DNA from: Liriodendron chinense
Taxonomy: Eukaryota; Streptophyta; Magnoliopsida; Magnoliales; Magnoliaceae
Direction of reading: 5' to 3'
Assembly (NCBI GenBank): GCA_003013855.2
Contig: ML058526.1
Span: 5,642,001-5,706,000 of the forward strand
DNA length: 64,000 bases
The notes beneath the pieces were generated by a model. That model was not told where the DNA came from, made no database searches, and saw only the letters and a program-made list of their open reading frames with translations. A program made the position numbers and the translations under genes. Each line of letters starts with the position of its first letter. The first letter of the stretch is position 1. Below, one piece after another: positions 1 through 11,980 of the stretch.

Positions 1-759
1 AAGGTTATTTTGAGGATTTGAGGATGTGGGGCCCACCCACTACAGGATGATGCCCTGATTGGTAGGTTGGCATCGCTGGCGTCGACTAGGCATGAGGAGG
101 GTATCTTCCTTTCGTAATAATTCTCCTAACCAATTTTCTTCTCTTACGTGATTCAGTGTGGAACGCCTGCCACGTGGACAGGTCAAACGTGGCCCCACAA
201 ATTTATGATGTGGGACCCACTTCTACGTTCTGCAAGGAAGGCCAGAGAAACATCCTTTTGTTCGCCATACAAGGTAAGTGCGCCCCACCCTGGCCCACCT
301 TCTAGGATGCGCGGAGTGCGTACTGCACGTCTGAATCCCATGCACTTTCCAGAAGAGTTGTATGATACTCAGACCGGGTATGGCGCTTGATACACAGGCA
401 TTCGGAAATTGTACACGTGGCGTATATTAACGTAAATAAACCGATTAGATTGTGCAGTAAACTGTGTGAAAGTGATAATCCCAAGATTAGATTGGTTGAA
501 CAATCCTAACCTCTGATTCGTAAATAGGACCGTTGGATTTTTTGTTCATTTTTAACCGTCCAATAAATATTGATCAATCTGATGTTGAGATAACAAGATA
601 AGCTTAACTTTAGGTTTGAGATATATCTACAATCGGTACCATAATTTGGACGGTTTAAATTCATCACTTGCATGCCACGTGTGCAATTTCTAACTAATTT
701 CAACGAACCTGCGTCCAGCACATTCTGCTAAAGTATCCCAATTCTTCCTTTTCACAATG

Positions 760-1300
760 ATGGGGCTTCTTCTGAAGTAACTGCCATATGGGTATAACTT
801 TAAGGAGATCCACACCATCCATCAGATAGGCTACTTCATTTTAACCATTGAACCCAAAAATCATAATAATTCAAAACTCCGATGGGCCACACCATTTCCT
901 GCCGTTAGTTTTGGGTAGGACACTATGTGGGTTCATATCCCATCCAATCCATTCATTTGAGCTGCTCATCAGGGTGTAGGATTGAACAAAAACTCACATT
1001 ATTCCAAAACCCAAGTGGGCCATCCCACGTGAATAATTTTTTTAGGTGGCTCACCTGAGTATCTAATCCACCTAATTTTTGGAATTGCGTTGGAGGGTGG
1101 AGCGCATTAGGTGCGGCCCTTAATGTGGGGCCCACCTTGATATATGTATTCTAAATCCATGCCGTCCATCCATTTTTCAAGGTCATTTTATTTCATTATC
1201 CCAAAACCTGAAGCGGATCCAAATCTCAAGTAGACCATACCATAGGAAACAATGGTGATTGAATGATCCACCATTAAAAACTTCCTAACACCCATCGGTC
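760..1300. repeat. Degenerate and truncated arms of the GGGGCCCACC palindromic MITE
   Basis: The stretch 820-1,050 has weakly preserved arm text (ATCCACACCATCCATC, then GGGCCACACC). A clear left arm starts near 1,125 with GTGGGGCCCACCTTGAT and continues through CATGCCGTCCATCC and GTAGACCATACCATAGGAAAC. It stops near 1,300 without its right arm, so this is a broken copy. No coding potential is seen in 1-1,460. Confidence 0.6.
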
Positions 1301-1465
1301 ATGTTTCTTTAGAATCGGATCGTCTGCTTTTACCGAATAGGGAAATCTTGCTTTCCACCTTTGAGACTGGCAGTGTCGGGATAAGGGACCAATCGCAGAG
1401 GTTTGCTCGTAAAAGCAGATGATCCGGATCCGTTTCGAGTTCAGATACTCTGTTGACTGTTCAGG

Positions 1466-1983
1466 GGAGCGAATTAGGTGTTACCTCGGGAAGAGCTGAG
1501 TGGTGTTACCCTACCGTGTGGCACTCATGGATAGTATTTTGTATATCTACGCCGTACAATCGTATGTTCTTTCAAAAATTATACAAATCCAAATCTCAAG
1601 TGGATCATACCACTGTAAACAGTGTTGATTGAGTGCCCACCATTAAAAATTCCAAAGAGTCCATCGTAAAATTTTGATAATGTTTATTGCAATCCAAGCT
1701 CTTGGTAATGTCAAGAAGGCATAGGATGAAGGAAAAATTTAAAGATTAGATTGCCCTAAAACTTTTGTTGTATGTAAAATGCTTTTAATGATTATTCATC
1801 ACTCTTATCTATTGGCATGGTTTACCTGAAATTTGGATCTTCTATACTCTTGTATTGCATCCTAAAATTAGGCATAACAACATACCAACAGCATGTATAT
1901 ATAAAATAATATATCAAGGTAGGCCTACATGATAGGGGTAACAACCTACTAAGTTGTTACCTGGATAACGTCTAATTCGCTCC
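1466..1983. mobile_element. Palindromic MULE-type MITE, full copy
   Basis: The copy is 518 bp. It opens with GGAGCGAATTAGGTGTTACC and closes with TAATTCGCTCC, which are inverted repeats. Internally it has the family signatures: CCAAATCTCAAGTGGATCATACC on the left, and TTGATAATG-type central text. The length matches the 517-bp copy at 13,946. I could not find a matching 9-bp target duplication at this copy, so the exact ends are inferred from the inverted termini. Confidence 0.7.
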
Positions 1984-2164
1984 AGCTTGTAGGAAAACGC
2001 ATTTTTGGAGCCTTTGCATGACATCAGTTTAACCAGGCTATACTGAGAAACGTGACCAATAAAAAGACTCCAAATAAGTTTTTCTGTTTGGCAGCCAACA
2101 TGAGATCCAGATCATCTTGATTCAAGAATTTGGTGGTCCACGACACACTTTTAATGATCAATCA

Positions 2165-2275
2165 CCATTATTTCCTATGATATTGTTATAATGACCTATA
2201 AACACAGATGGACGGCGTGGATGTAAAATAAATAGATCAGGGTGGGCCCTATGGCAAGGGCCGGACAGAATCCAC
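2165..2275. repeat. Right-arm fragment of the palindromic MITE
   Basis: GATGGACGGCGTGGATG followed by GATCAGGGTGGGCCCTA is the reverse of the family's left arm. The stretch 2,030-2,165 (AAACGTGACC, GATTCAAGAATTTGGTGG) resembles its interior. No left arm is attached. Confidence 0.55.
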
Positions 2276-2507
2276 TAGCTCATCAGAGAAAGTAAACCCG
2301 TGGAAGCAGCTAGCGCACTTTCGGCGCTTTTGAGGTGGGTCGCGGTACGCACCGCGCGTCAGTTAGGTAGAGCATCAGTCTCGTGAGCTGATTACCTGAT
2401 ACTCCGCCCACAGATATGGCACTTTTAAAGCTCATATAGTGCGGATGGCAGTCACTTTTTAACCGATAGTTTCGGTTCGTAGACACCTGTAGATAGCCTG
2501 GGCCCTA

Positions 2508-2850
2508 GAGATGATTACGTGCAGCTCTGACGGTAGGACCCACTTTGATGTATTTACTGTATTATCCATGCCGTCCATCCGTTTTTTCCGACCACACTAT
2601 GATGAGATCACACGGCTTGTATTAACGGAAAATACAAATATCAGCTTGATTACAAAAATTTATGACCTACGGACAAGTTTTTAATGGTTAATCAGCACTG
2701 TTTCTTATGTTGTAATATACTTAGATTTGGATATTCTTCATTTTTTTTTTTTTTTTTTTTTGGCTCATGTACTTATAATGAGCGGAAAAGATGGATAAAA
2801 AGTGAATATACAACACACACATCGACATGGGCCTTACATTCATGACCTGA
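2508..2850. repeat. Shortened palindromic MITE copy with poly-T
   Basis: The left arm has GACCCACTTTGATGTATT and ATCCATGCCGTCCATCC. The right arm has GATGGATAAAAAGTGAATAT and ACACATCGACATGGGCC. A run of 21 T lies at 2,741-2,761 between the arms. Confidence 0.55.
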
Positions 2851-2964
2851 CCAAGGTCGCCCCTTTTTAAGCAATAGTTCACCTTTACATGGACGCGGAT
2901 TGCCAGCAGTGTCTCCGGTGGCCACCGTGATCCATGTGAAAGTGGATTGCCTGATGAGTAACTC

Positions 2965-3236
2965 TAGAGCATGATATATGTTTCTTATCCAGGCTGTCCA
3001 TTCATTTTACCGGCTCCTTTTAGGCCATGAGCCCAAACTTGAAGTATTTCCAAATGTAGAGTGGACCATACCACAAGAAACAATGTAAACTGAATGCCCA
3101 CCGTTGAAAACTTTTTGAGATCCAAGGAAGATTCTAATCAAGCTAATATGTCTATGTGACCTTGAAAAGATTGGATGACAAATAAACATCACCATGGGCC
3201 TTAGGAATGTTTTAACGGTGGACCTCATGTTCCTGC
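2965..3236. repeat. Left half of the palindromic MITE
   Basis: The text runs from ATATATGTTTCTTATCCAGG through GGCCATGAGCCC, GAGTGGACCATACCACAAG, the internal CCCACCGTTGAAAAC, and the internal arm TGGATGACAAATAAACATC with AACGGTGGACC. It stops before the distal arm. Confidence 0.6.
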
Positions 3237-3544
3237 TGCTTAAATATATAATATAATATTTTTAATTTAGGAGCAAAATTATACAAATCCCACTAACTAT
3301 TGTGATATGGTCAACCTAAGAGTGGCATGTCTCAATTTTGAGACATGGCCTAAAATAATCTGGAAAACGGATGGCCAGCATGAATATAACATATACAGTA
3401 AGGTGACAATGAATCGGATCTGGATTGGATTCGGATCGAATTCGGATATGTTCCTGTACATCCAAATCCGGTTCATTTGAGTAATTGGACCTATTTTAAG
3501 ATCCAAATCTGCATTATATGGATTGGGATCTTGGATCTGTCCCG

Positions 3545-3601
3545 CTCCATTGAGAGCCCTACACACTAACGGGTGTTACCTAGGTAACAGCTAATCCGCT
3601 C
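3545..3601. repeat. Detached terminus of the palindromic MITE
   Basis: GGGTGTTACCTAGGTAACAG followed by CTAATCCGCTCCC matches the right terminus of full copies (compare 1,950-1,983 and 11,050-11,085). The body of the copy is missing. The 3,240-3,545 stretch just upstream is rich in CGGATTGGATT-like words but has no recognised element. Confidence 0.5.
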
Positions 3602-3920
3602 CCTTGGTAGAGTAAGTCACACGTGGCGGGATCAATCAAATGTTGCTATGTGACGCCTCACCATGCACGCAAAGCCCATCCCTGCGACAACTCCTATTCA
3701 ACACACCACGAAAAGCATCCAAGCTGTTTGGGGCCAGCATATGTGGAATCCACTCCGTCAGACACTCAGGTGGGCCACATCACAGCGAACTTATTGAGTT
3801 TTAGGTGCAATTTTTACATTTTACCCATTGGTGTGACCCACATGAGTTTTCTTATCAAGATGATATTTCATAGTCACATGAATATGAGAGTTATCACCTG
3901 ATGGACGGATTGGATTCCAT

Positions 3921-4303
3921 ATATATATACTCTCAAGTCCAACCAGTTAGACCATAGTTTGCAGTCCACCTAGCAGATTTCTTCCAACTTATTAAATACT
4001 TGTGACATCCAATCCTTTTAGTAGGTTGGATCCACCATGAGGATCACCTAGTGCAAAAATCAGCTCTATCCAATTATTAAGTGAGCCACAATATAAAAAA
4101 CAACATATAGCCATTGGTTAATAGCAAAATATAAGTGTGGTACATTAGGTCAGTTGATGCAGCTTCTTTTTTCACGAGTTGTTCTTCATGGTGGGGCCAA
4201 CTATTTAGGAAGATTGGATGTAACAAGCACATAATAAGCTGGAAGCAATCCACTGGGTGGACTGCAAATTGTGGTCCAACCGGTTGGACTAGAGAGTACC
4301 TAC
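3921..4303. mobile_element. Fold-back MITE, second family
   Basis: The left arm (3,921-4,020: ACTCTCAAGTCCAACCAG, then TTTGCAGTCCACC and GACATCCAATCC) is the imperfect reverse complement of the right arm (4,215-4,303: GATTGGATGTAACAAGC, GGTGGACTGCAAATTG, CCGGTTGGACTAGAGAGT). The arms are about 90 bp around a loop of about 195 bp. Both ends abut TA, so a TA target duplication is possible but not proven. No coding capacity. Confidence 0.65.
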
Positions 4304-4384
4304 AAAACACATAGACGGTGTGCCCAAAGAGTTACGACGCACGTGGCTGGACAAGGGTTACAGGAAGAGCGTGTAACGAGCGAA

Positions 4385-4560
4385 TCCTGTGGGCCCAGAG
4401 TGATGTTTGTGTGACATCCACACCGTCCATCAGCTGTGGTACCACATGTTAGGACTTGGAACCTAAAATTGGGCTGATCTAAAACTTTATGGGCACGGGA
4501 GAACAGAGATGAGGACACCCACTATAAAATGCTTGTAGGGCTCACTTATCCATCCGAGCC
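4385..4560. repeat. Arm related to the palindromic MITE
   Basis: GTGGGCCCAGAGTGATGTTT followed by ACATCCACACCGTCCATC marks a left arm. The following text diverges. The stretch 4,560-4,980 contains only a short GAGGCCCACCTGAGC echo and no gene. Confidence 0.5.
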
Positions 4561-4982
4561 ATTTATCAGATGAGGCCCACCTGAGCTTTGGTTTGGCTTA
4601 TTTTGTTGAACGTGAGGTTGGGAAGCTGATGGACGGACATGATTGATCTTTCTAGGATTCTTAGGGTCTGGAGCATGTGATTAATGAAATCAGCTACAGT
4701 CCCAAGTCAGGAGATTAACGGACATGATTTATTCTCTCATGTAGGGTTTTAATGCAAAAAAACAACAGACACAATCATCAGTCCAATCATCTCACATGGC
4801 GCCGTATCTGATATCCTAAATCACATGCTCCTGCCCTAAACATTATTTAAATTTTGCTTAGTGGAGCCAAGAACAATCATGTGTGGCAAGTGCTGGCAAT
4901 GGTTATGCAATCCACACCGTTGGTATGTTGCATCACGCTGTAGATGGACCACCACCTCGAAAATGCTCTTCATTTGATGGAC

Positions 4983-5330
4983 CACCACCACCTTTGTGGG
5001 GCCCATCGTGATGTATGGGTTTTATCCACGCCATCCATCTAATTTTCCATATCATTTCAGGGAATGAGCCCAAAAATGAGGCAGATCAAGGCCTCGAGTG
5101 GACCACACCAAAGAAGCATGGGAACATGAGACTGGTGCATGAGGTGCCCTTCACTGCGAAGATGGCCCAAGGTGGTCCCCACACAAAATCTGAACGGTTC
5201 TTGACAGTGGACATCTCCATCCTAACCGTTCCCTTGTTTTGGTCTCCGGGGATAACATGATGAGGTTCACGCATGATAGACGGATTTGATTTCATGAATG
5301 CATCAAGGTGGGCCCCACACACATCACATT
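4983..5330. repeat. Palindromic MITE copy, shortened
   Basis: The left arm has GTGGGGCCCATCGTGATGTA and ATCCACGCCATCCATC, then GAGCCCAAAAATGAGG and GAGTGGACCACACCAAAG. The right terminus is GCATCAAGGTGGGCCCCAC. A second copy of that right end follows near 5,440-5,455. The stretch 5,460-5,925 holds no gene that I can recognise. Confidence 0.6.
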
Positions 5331-5924
5331 GTAGGCTAAGCTCAACCTACAAAGATGTGCAGGTCCACTTTCTTTTGGGCTCCAGGGAAAACGTGAGGGT
5401 CTCACGCATGCATGATGGACTGAATTGATGTCATGAATGCATCAAGGTGGGCCCCAAATGTGCAGTGGATCCAGACTCGCGAAAGATACGTGAAAGTCCG
5501 GCTGTGCACATCATTAGCTGCATTGACCCACATGTAATTGAATCGAGTGAGGCCCACGTCCACATCCTACGGTGGTGAGAGCAACCCATGCCGATCTAAC
5601 ACCACCTCCACTCGTTTCGACATTTCCTCAATCACGTCTGTGGGATGACTCACGCTTTTGGGGAAGCTTCTACCAATCGACTATGGTTGGTGCATAGACG
5701 TTAGACATTGAACTAATGAAGTTCTTGACCTTAATGAGTTGCACGTTGAATTTCTATTGCTGCCTAACTCAAACATCAATTCCGCGGCCACCAATTCTAC
5801 GGTCAGGATGGATTGGGTTTTAGGAAACCATATGCTTTGAGCTCATGCGCTAAAATGAGCTAGAAAAACAGATGGACAGTACATCTACGTGGCCCCAAAA
5901 AGTTTACTCAGTATGCAACTTACT

Positions 5925-6340
5925 TCTTTGAGAGTGTTATATTCACTTCATTCATCCATTTTTACAGCTCATTTTAGGGCATGAGCCCAAACACAAGGCA
6001 TATCCAAATCTCAAGTACACCCCACCACAAGAAATGTGTGGATTGAATGCTAACCAATAAAGATTTTATGGGGCTATGGAAGTTTTGGATCAAGTAGGTA
6101 TTTGTGTTTTCCCTTCATTTAGGTCTGAGTTACCTTATGAACAAGTTGGTGGCAAATAAGCATCACAGCGGGCCTTGGGAGGGTTTCAATGGTAGGTATG
6201 GCTATCCCATTATTTCCTTTAGTGGTGTCTACTTGGAGTTTTGGATGCCTCAAGTTTGGGCTCATGCCCTGAAATGAGCTGACGAAACAGATGGACTGCA
6301 TAGATATAATGCGTTCATCATAGTGGACCCCACAGCTTAT
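5925..6340. repeat. Palindromic MITE copy, near full
   Basis: The left arm (TTCATCCATTTTTACAGC, GGGCATGAGCCC) pairs with the right arm (GGGCTCATGCCC, GAGCTGACGAAACAGATGG). The interior carries the characteristic GGAAGTTTTGGATCAAG, GTGTTTTCCCTTCAT and the internal arm GGTGGCAAATAAGCATC. Terminal GCGGATTAGG-type ends are not preserved. Confidence 0.65.
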
Positions 6341-6344
6341 CATG

Positions 6345-7400
6345 TCCATATGCCATTACCATAAACAAAGCCATTTTTCCGGTGGACCGTAATCCATGCA
6401 AGATGCCCTAAGTATCTCATTGGGACAATCCTGGCAGTACATGGCAAGACAATTGACCACATTTAATTAGGTAGCTTCATATGATGGGAACTTCTGGGTA
6501 TTTCTACTTAAAAACAGAGCTGCTGTATGAACGATTTGGATCATCAGAAAGTGGGTCCCTCGTGTGCAGTTTGTGGAGCCAACCAAAAGCATCCACATGT
6601 AGGAGTGACGAATGGCCATTATACAACCTACGGCCATATCCAAAATGTTAATCCAACGGCGGATATTTGTAGAAGTTCTCATTACTTCCTTCTAAAAGCC
6701 ATGATCTTCTAATCATGTTTCATTGATGATCTTAACCTTAACTTGCTTACTAATATAATTTTTTTAATGATGAATAAAAAATTATTTTTCAATTTGGACA
6801 GTTACACAAAGCAGTATTTCCACGTGCGCAAGTTCTAAATGTATATGTCAAGTGTTATATGCTACTAGAGTATCAAATACCTCCTTTTTATCATCATTTC
6901 TCCACCCCCTTTCAGTGTCATCAATTGCAAAGTATAAATTTTTATTGTGCGTGTTTTATTAAAAAAAAAAAAAAAAAAACTGTAATAAGCATTTTTTTTT
7001 TATTATACACCACAAAGTGTTTTCTCGTAAACAAATAGATAAATATGTGTCTGTAATATTCATAGTATATGTATATTTTCTAGCTCATTCAATACCACTA
7101 CAATTAATTATTTGCAAAAGAGCTCTTAACATAAAATATATAAAATTATATTGGTCAAAAGTTTGACTATTCTCTATTTATGATACAGATTCCATTTGTA
7201 TATCAACGAAACTTTAGATACAAATAGGAATAGAAAATGACATGGTGAAATGTTTTAGAAGAATGTAGTCAGGGATAAAAATTGCCCCTTGAAATCTTTG
7301 CGTATTTGCAGTTTGATCGAGGCGATGCCCTAGGCAATCAAGCACAAACCAAGAGTAAATATATCAAATTGTTAAGAAAAATGTGAGAGCATCAAAGCAC
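6345..7400. other. AT-rich intergenic stretch without recognised gene
   Basis: Both strands hold only short open frames without family similarity. A poly-A run lies at 6,960-6,979 and a poly-T run near 6,991-7,000. I see no RNA gene or complete mobile element here. Confidence 0.5.
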
Positions 7401-7558
7401 AATTTCCTCAAAAATCCATTGCATGATTTAGTGGATGCATAAGGAAATGTGGCTCCTTATTGTTATGTCGGTTGGCGACACCTCCTAGAGGGAGACGTCC
7501 CTCCTCTACCACGCAAGTCTCTCTCTTATACTTATCCAGGCACGTAGGTTCATATGGC

Positions 7559-7740
7559 TGAAGCCTAGTTTTCCTAGGCTTCATGTGCACTCTCATGTGG
7601 TCTATATAAGGAGGGTTATAGGTAGAGAAAAATGGTACATTCCATTGTAATCATCTACTAAGATATTTTTTAGCATAGGATTCCTTGTATAGATAAAGAG
7701 ATACTATTTGTGTTTCTCTTATTCTAGTAAAGAAAAAATT
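7559..7740 (+). promoter_or_regulatory. LTR-like promoter segment with hairpin and TATA box
   Basis: A perfect 9-bp stem (GAAGCCTAG / CTAGGCTTC, loop TTTTC) lies at 7,560-7,582. It is followed 20 bp later by CTATATAAGG (7,602-7,611). Downstream comes CATTCCATTGTAATC, then GTTTCTCTTATTCTAG. This order resembles the U3-R-U5 of short copia LTRs, but I found no second LTR, PBS or polyprotein. A host promoter is the alternative. Confidence 0.3.
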
Positions 7741-8091
7741 TTCATACTGCTATCCCATAGAGTAGGCATACTGTCAAACCATATAAATTTATGTGCCACT
7801 TCTCTCTTATTTTCGTTTAGCCCTTTTGGCCTTTTGTTTAGCCTTTTTCTTTTATGTTCTGGCTTCGCCTACATTGATCACGTGTGGGTGTTTTCTACAA
7901 CGCTTGTTTTCTGAAAGGTTAAATGAGCCTTCCAAATCCACCTCCCCACCTAATATACACCACCCCCACTTGCAAACCACAAACTAGTACCAGGCCACCA
8001 TTGCCTGTTAATACCATGGACTTCCCACCAAGCTTTTTTTTTTTTAATTTTTTTAATTTTTAATTTTTTATGGGTTAGTTCACACACCCCA

Positions 8092-8301
8092 TTGTTAGTA
8101 CATCCACCCATCCCTGTTAGCCACATCACAATATTAGCCACCCCCACTATGGTAATTGATACCATGACCAAGCTTGCAAATGAACTTCGACCTCAACTCC
8201 ATCTCTTTCCCATGTACCTCCCATTCGATGGAATTGCCCAATTGTCAACCTTTGCTAATCGTGGAATCCTTGCCACCTATGGCTCTCACCCTATGCTATA
8301 A
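8092..8301 (+). CDS. Unrecognised small open reading frame (69 aa)
   Basis: I do not recognise this protein. The frame opens in the low-complexity tract CATCCACCCATCCC and encodes 69 residues, rich in proline and leucine, with PMYLPFDGIAQLSTFANRG near its middle. It ends in TAA at 8,299-8,301. It lies about 0.35 kb downstream of the LTR-like promoter segment and could be a remnant of a short retroelement or retrocopy. There is no visible signal peptide, membrane segment or domain motif, and no neighbouring exon could be assigned. It may be a chance frame, hence low confidence. Confidence 0.15.
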   Translation: MLVHPPIPVSHITILATPTMVIDTMTKLANELRPQLHLFPMYLPFDGIAQLSTFANRGILATYGSHPML

Positions 8302-8504
8302 CTTATTTTCCTTCTCAAGGTAGTCCTCAACCCCAAAAACCATCACCTAGGCATGCAATCCTTTAGGGCCGGTGTTAAAATGGTGTCTTTACATGTATTT
8401 GTATGTATTTTATCTCCCATCATCAATAAATGCATACACCATCATATATGTTTGAAAGTGAGGACTTGCTTTCATGATATAACACAGATTTCAAAGGCAA
8501 AGCT

Positions 8505-9166
8505 TCATTGGCCCCCACCATGAAATATGTGTTGTATCCATACCATCCATTCATTAGTAGAGATCACCTCTTTTGCTCGTACAACAATAAATGAGCAGAG
8601 CGTTGTAAGCAGAAAATTTGTTGGCATTCGTGATGAAGGTTTTGGAATTGGATGCAAAGATATGAACCCATGAAGGAAGATGTCGAGGATATCATCACGC
8701 TAAAGTGTGTAGTGAAATACCACTTCCTTATTCCTCTAACACAAACTCCCTATATTTTGGCCATTGTGTGAGATGCATTATTGAGATGGAAAATGACTAT
8801 TTCTTTTCCAGTTTACAAATGGGTATGATCCTAAAAATGAGGAAGATCCAAAGCTTAAGTGGACCACACCAAAGGTAGCAGCAGTTATAATGACACCCAC
8901 CATTGAAACCTTCATAGAAGCCAACATAATGTTTACTTGTCATCCAACCTGTTCCTAAGGTCATATAAAGGAGTGCACAAATATGGCTTTATGGGAAACT
9001 TCTGCGACTCCGAAGAAGTTTTTAATGGGTGGCATTCAATCTCCACTATGTGGTCCACTTGAGCCTTGGATTCGCCCATTTTTTGGGTTCATATTCTAAA
9101 ACGATCTAACAAAATGGATGAATGGCATGGATAAAACCCATACATCACAGTGGGCCCCACAAAGCC
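8505..9166. repeat. Palindromic MITE copy carrying an unrelated insertion
   Basis: The left arm (GGCCCCCACCATGAAATATG, ATCCATACCATCCATTC) is interrupted at about 8,560. The family text resumes near 8,815 (GATCCTAAAAATGAGGAAG, GTGGACCACACCAAAGG). It runs to a good right arm ending CATACATCACAGTGGGCCC. The intervening 250 bp has no family similarity that I can see. Confidence 0.6.
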
Positions 9167-9234
9167 CAGCCTAAATGGATTATCATTGAGGTGTCCAATC
9201 AATGGCCTATGACCCAAAAATTCATGTTCAATAA

Positions 9235-10574
9235 GGGCCCGTTTGGATTGTAAGTTACTTACGAAAAGTACTTATCAGATAAACAACTTATCTTGGTTTC
9301 TACTTAATTAGCAAATAAGCATATTTGGTAAGTATGTTTTTAAAACACTTCACCCAAAAAGTCTTACGTTGCCCTCTTGAAACACCAACGCCCATTCCGG
9401 TAATGCCGAGCCCACTTTAATGTATGCCTTAGATATCCACCATTTGAACTTTTGTGGGGCCCATAGGGGTGGGTCCCATTGCGATGCATTTTGATCCACG
9501 CAGTCCATCTGGACTGGGCAGAGGGTTGAGCCCACCATGATGTATTCGTTTCATACACACCATATATTTATTTTTGCCAAAAAAAGTGGACCCCACCATA
9601 GGAAGCAGTGATGATTGTACAACTACCATAAAAACTTTTGTGGGCCCACTCTGAGGAGCCCACTTGATGTATGAATTTACCACACCGTCCATCTAAATTG
9701 CCAGCTCATTTTAGGGCATGGGCCCCACAAACACGATAGATCTAGGGCTCTAGTAGACTGCGAGCATGAAATAAGAGAGAGGAACACCCACTGTTGAAGC
9801 ATTTGTGGAACCCATCAATTGGTTTTTTTGTCAGCCCAGAAGTCCCTAAGGTCAACCAGATCTGGACGTGAGGGCAGGGCCCACAGATAAGGCTTATTCA
9901 AAGCTTGAGTGGACCCCATAGTAGTAGCAACAATGGATTGTTGTTAACAATTAAAAGCTCTTTGGGGCCCACCAGGTAGTCTTTTTGACTTTCCACCTAT
10001 TTATAAGGTCACGTAAAACTGGAGGAAAGAGATCACACCAACACCAACGTGATCCAAAGCTTTGCGGGCCCCAGGGTTAAAAAAAGTGGAGATTAAATGC
10101 TTACTGTTGAAAACTTCTAGGGGCCCACCGTGATGTTGATTTGCCACCAAATCTATTGATAGGGTCCACAGAGCTAGTAGTGGAGCCCACACGTGAGGCA
10201 GATGCAAAGCTCAAGTGGGCCCACCTCATAAAACAATGGTGATTGAATGCCTAACGTTGAAAACTCCATGGGGCCCACAGGGTCATCCATTATGTGGGGC
10301 CCACCTTTTATGTAGACCGCCTGTCGTGTGAGCCCTACCTTCCAAGTGGACAGTCCACCATATGCGGCATCCTTTAACATGGACGGGATCAACGAGCCTC
10401 TTCTCTTTTGAACAACAGAAAAGCTAAAAAAAAAAAATAAAAAAAACAAAAAAAAACTAAAATGATTATTTACTTATAATTAATCATAAACCAAACATAC
10501 TTTTCTGAATGTCAGTCACTTATTTGCTACTGTTAGTAGAAAAGTAAGTTATTTGGTGGTATCCAAACAGGCCC
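9235..10574. mobile_element. PIF/Harbinger-like element, non-coding, packed with palindromic-MITE arms
   Basis: The ends are GGGCCCGTTTGGAT and ATCCAAACAGGCCC, inverted to one another. TAA stands on both sides (9,232-9,234 and 10,575-10,577), as expected for the 3-bp PIF/Harbinger target duplication. The outer 100-130 bp on each side are AT-rich (AAGTTACTTACG..., AAAGTAAGTTATTTGG). The interior (about 9,430-10,340) contains at least four GGGGCCCACC arms, so MULE-type MITEs have entered it. No transposase is encoded. Confidence 0.65.
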
Positions 10575-10641
10575 TAAATGATCGGAGCAATCTATTAGTT
10601 AGATGGCATTTTCACGTGTCCAGTAATTTGGCCATTTGAAC

Positions 10642-11085
10642 GGGATCAGATTAGGTGTTACCCGGATAACACCTTAGTGGGTGTTACCTTTAAACATGGG
10701 TCTAACTTGATGAATTTTTTTGTATACCCACTGGTCCACATGAAACAAAGTGGTGTTTGAGTGCCTTACCATTAAAAATTCCAAAAGTCCCATGGTAACG
10801 CTTTGGTAATGTTTATTTTCCATCTAAGCTGTTGATAATGTCAAGAAGACCTGGCTGAAGTGCAAAATACAAAGATCAGCTTGATTCAAAACTTTGGTGG
10901 CCCATAAAATGTTTTTAATTGTCATTCATAACTGTTTCTAGTGTTGTGGTCCACCGAGGGTTGGATCTTCTTAAGGTTTGGGATCATATCCTAAAATAAG
11001 ATGAAAAAACAGATGGACAGCATAGATATATAACAAATACATCAAAATGACCCCTACTCGGTTAGGGCAACAGCTAATCCACTCC
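10642..11085. mobile_element. Palindromic MULE-type MITE, full copy with 9-bp TSD
   Basis: The element opens GGGATCAGATTAGGTGTTAC and ends CAGCTAATCCACTCC. It is flanked by CATTTGAAC (10,633-10,641) and CATTGGAAC (11,086-11,094), a 9-bp duplication with one mismatch. The middle has AAGATCAGCTTGATTCAAAA, as in other copies. Confidence 0.75.
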
Positions 11086-11486
11086 CATTGGAACAATTGT
11101 AACTTCTTGATTTGATTTTTTATTTTTGATTTTTATACATGGGACCAAGGGGACTGCTAATCTAAAAGTCCGCAACAAAAGGAGTAGGATTCTCTAAAAA
11201 GCCGACGGCCCTGAGTTGGATGGAGTCTCACTTAGCTGCTGGCTTGAGTCTATAAAGTCAACAAAAAGTTGATAAATCAGTTGAGAAATTTAAGGCTGGA
11301 TTGGTGACTAAAAGCATTCAAAATAGCTTTCATAATCTAATTAACGGTGAAATATGCAGTGATTGGATGGTAGAGACAGCTTTCCCCCACATTTTTAGAG
11401 TATAGCTCCTTACATATAGGACACATATTGGGTGATGAGGAGCTCACCAGTCACCACCCACCTCAGGGTTTGTTGACATGGGCAAC

Positions 11487-11708
11487 TTCTGTGGGGCCCA
11501 CTATGATATATTTATTATATCTACACTGTCCGTCCATTAAGCGAGATCATTTTAGAACATTGGACCAAAAATGAGTAATATCCACATGTCAACTGGACCA
11601 CACTACAAAAAGCAGTTGGGACAATGATTCCCCACCGTTGAAACATTCCCAGGGCCCGCCATGATGTTCATTTGCCATCCGACCTGTTCATAAGGTCACA
11701 CAGACGTG

Positions 11709-11768
<60 letters not shown>

Positions 11769-11923
11769 GAACATTGGACCAAAAATGAGTAATATCCACA
11801 TGTCAACTGGACCACACTACCAAAAAGCAGTTGGGACAATGATTCCCCACCGTTGAAACATTCCCAGGGCCCACCATGATGTCCATTTTTCATCCGACCT
11901 ATTCATAAGGTCACACAGACGTG

Positions 11924-11980
<57 letters not shown>

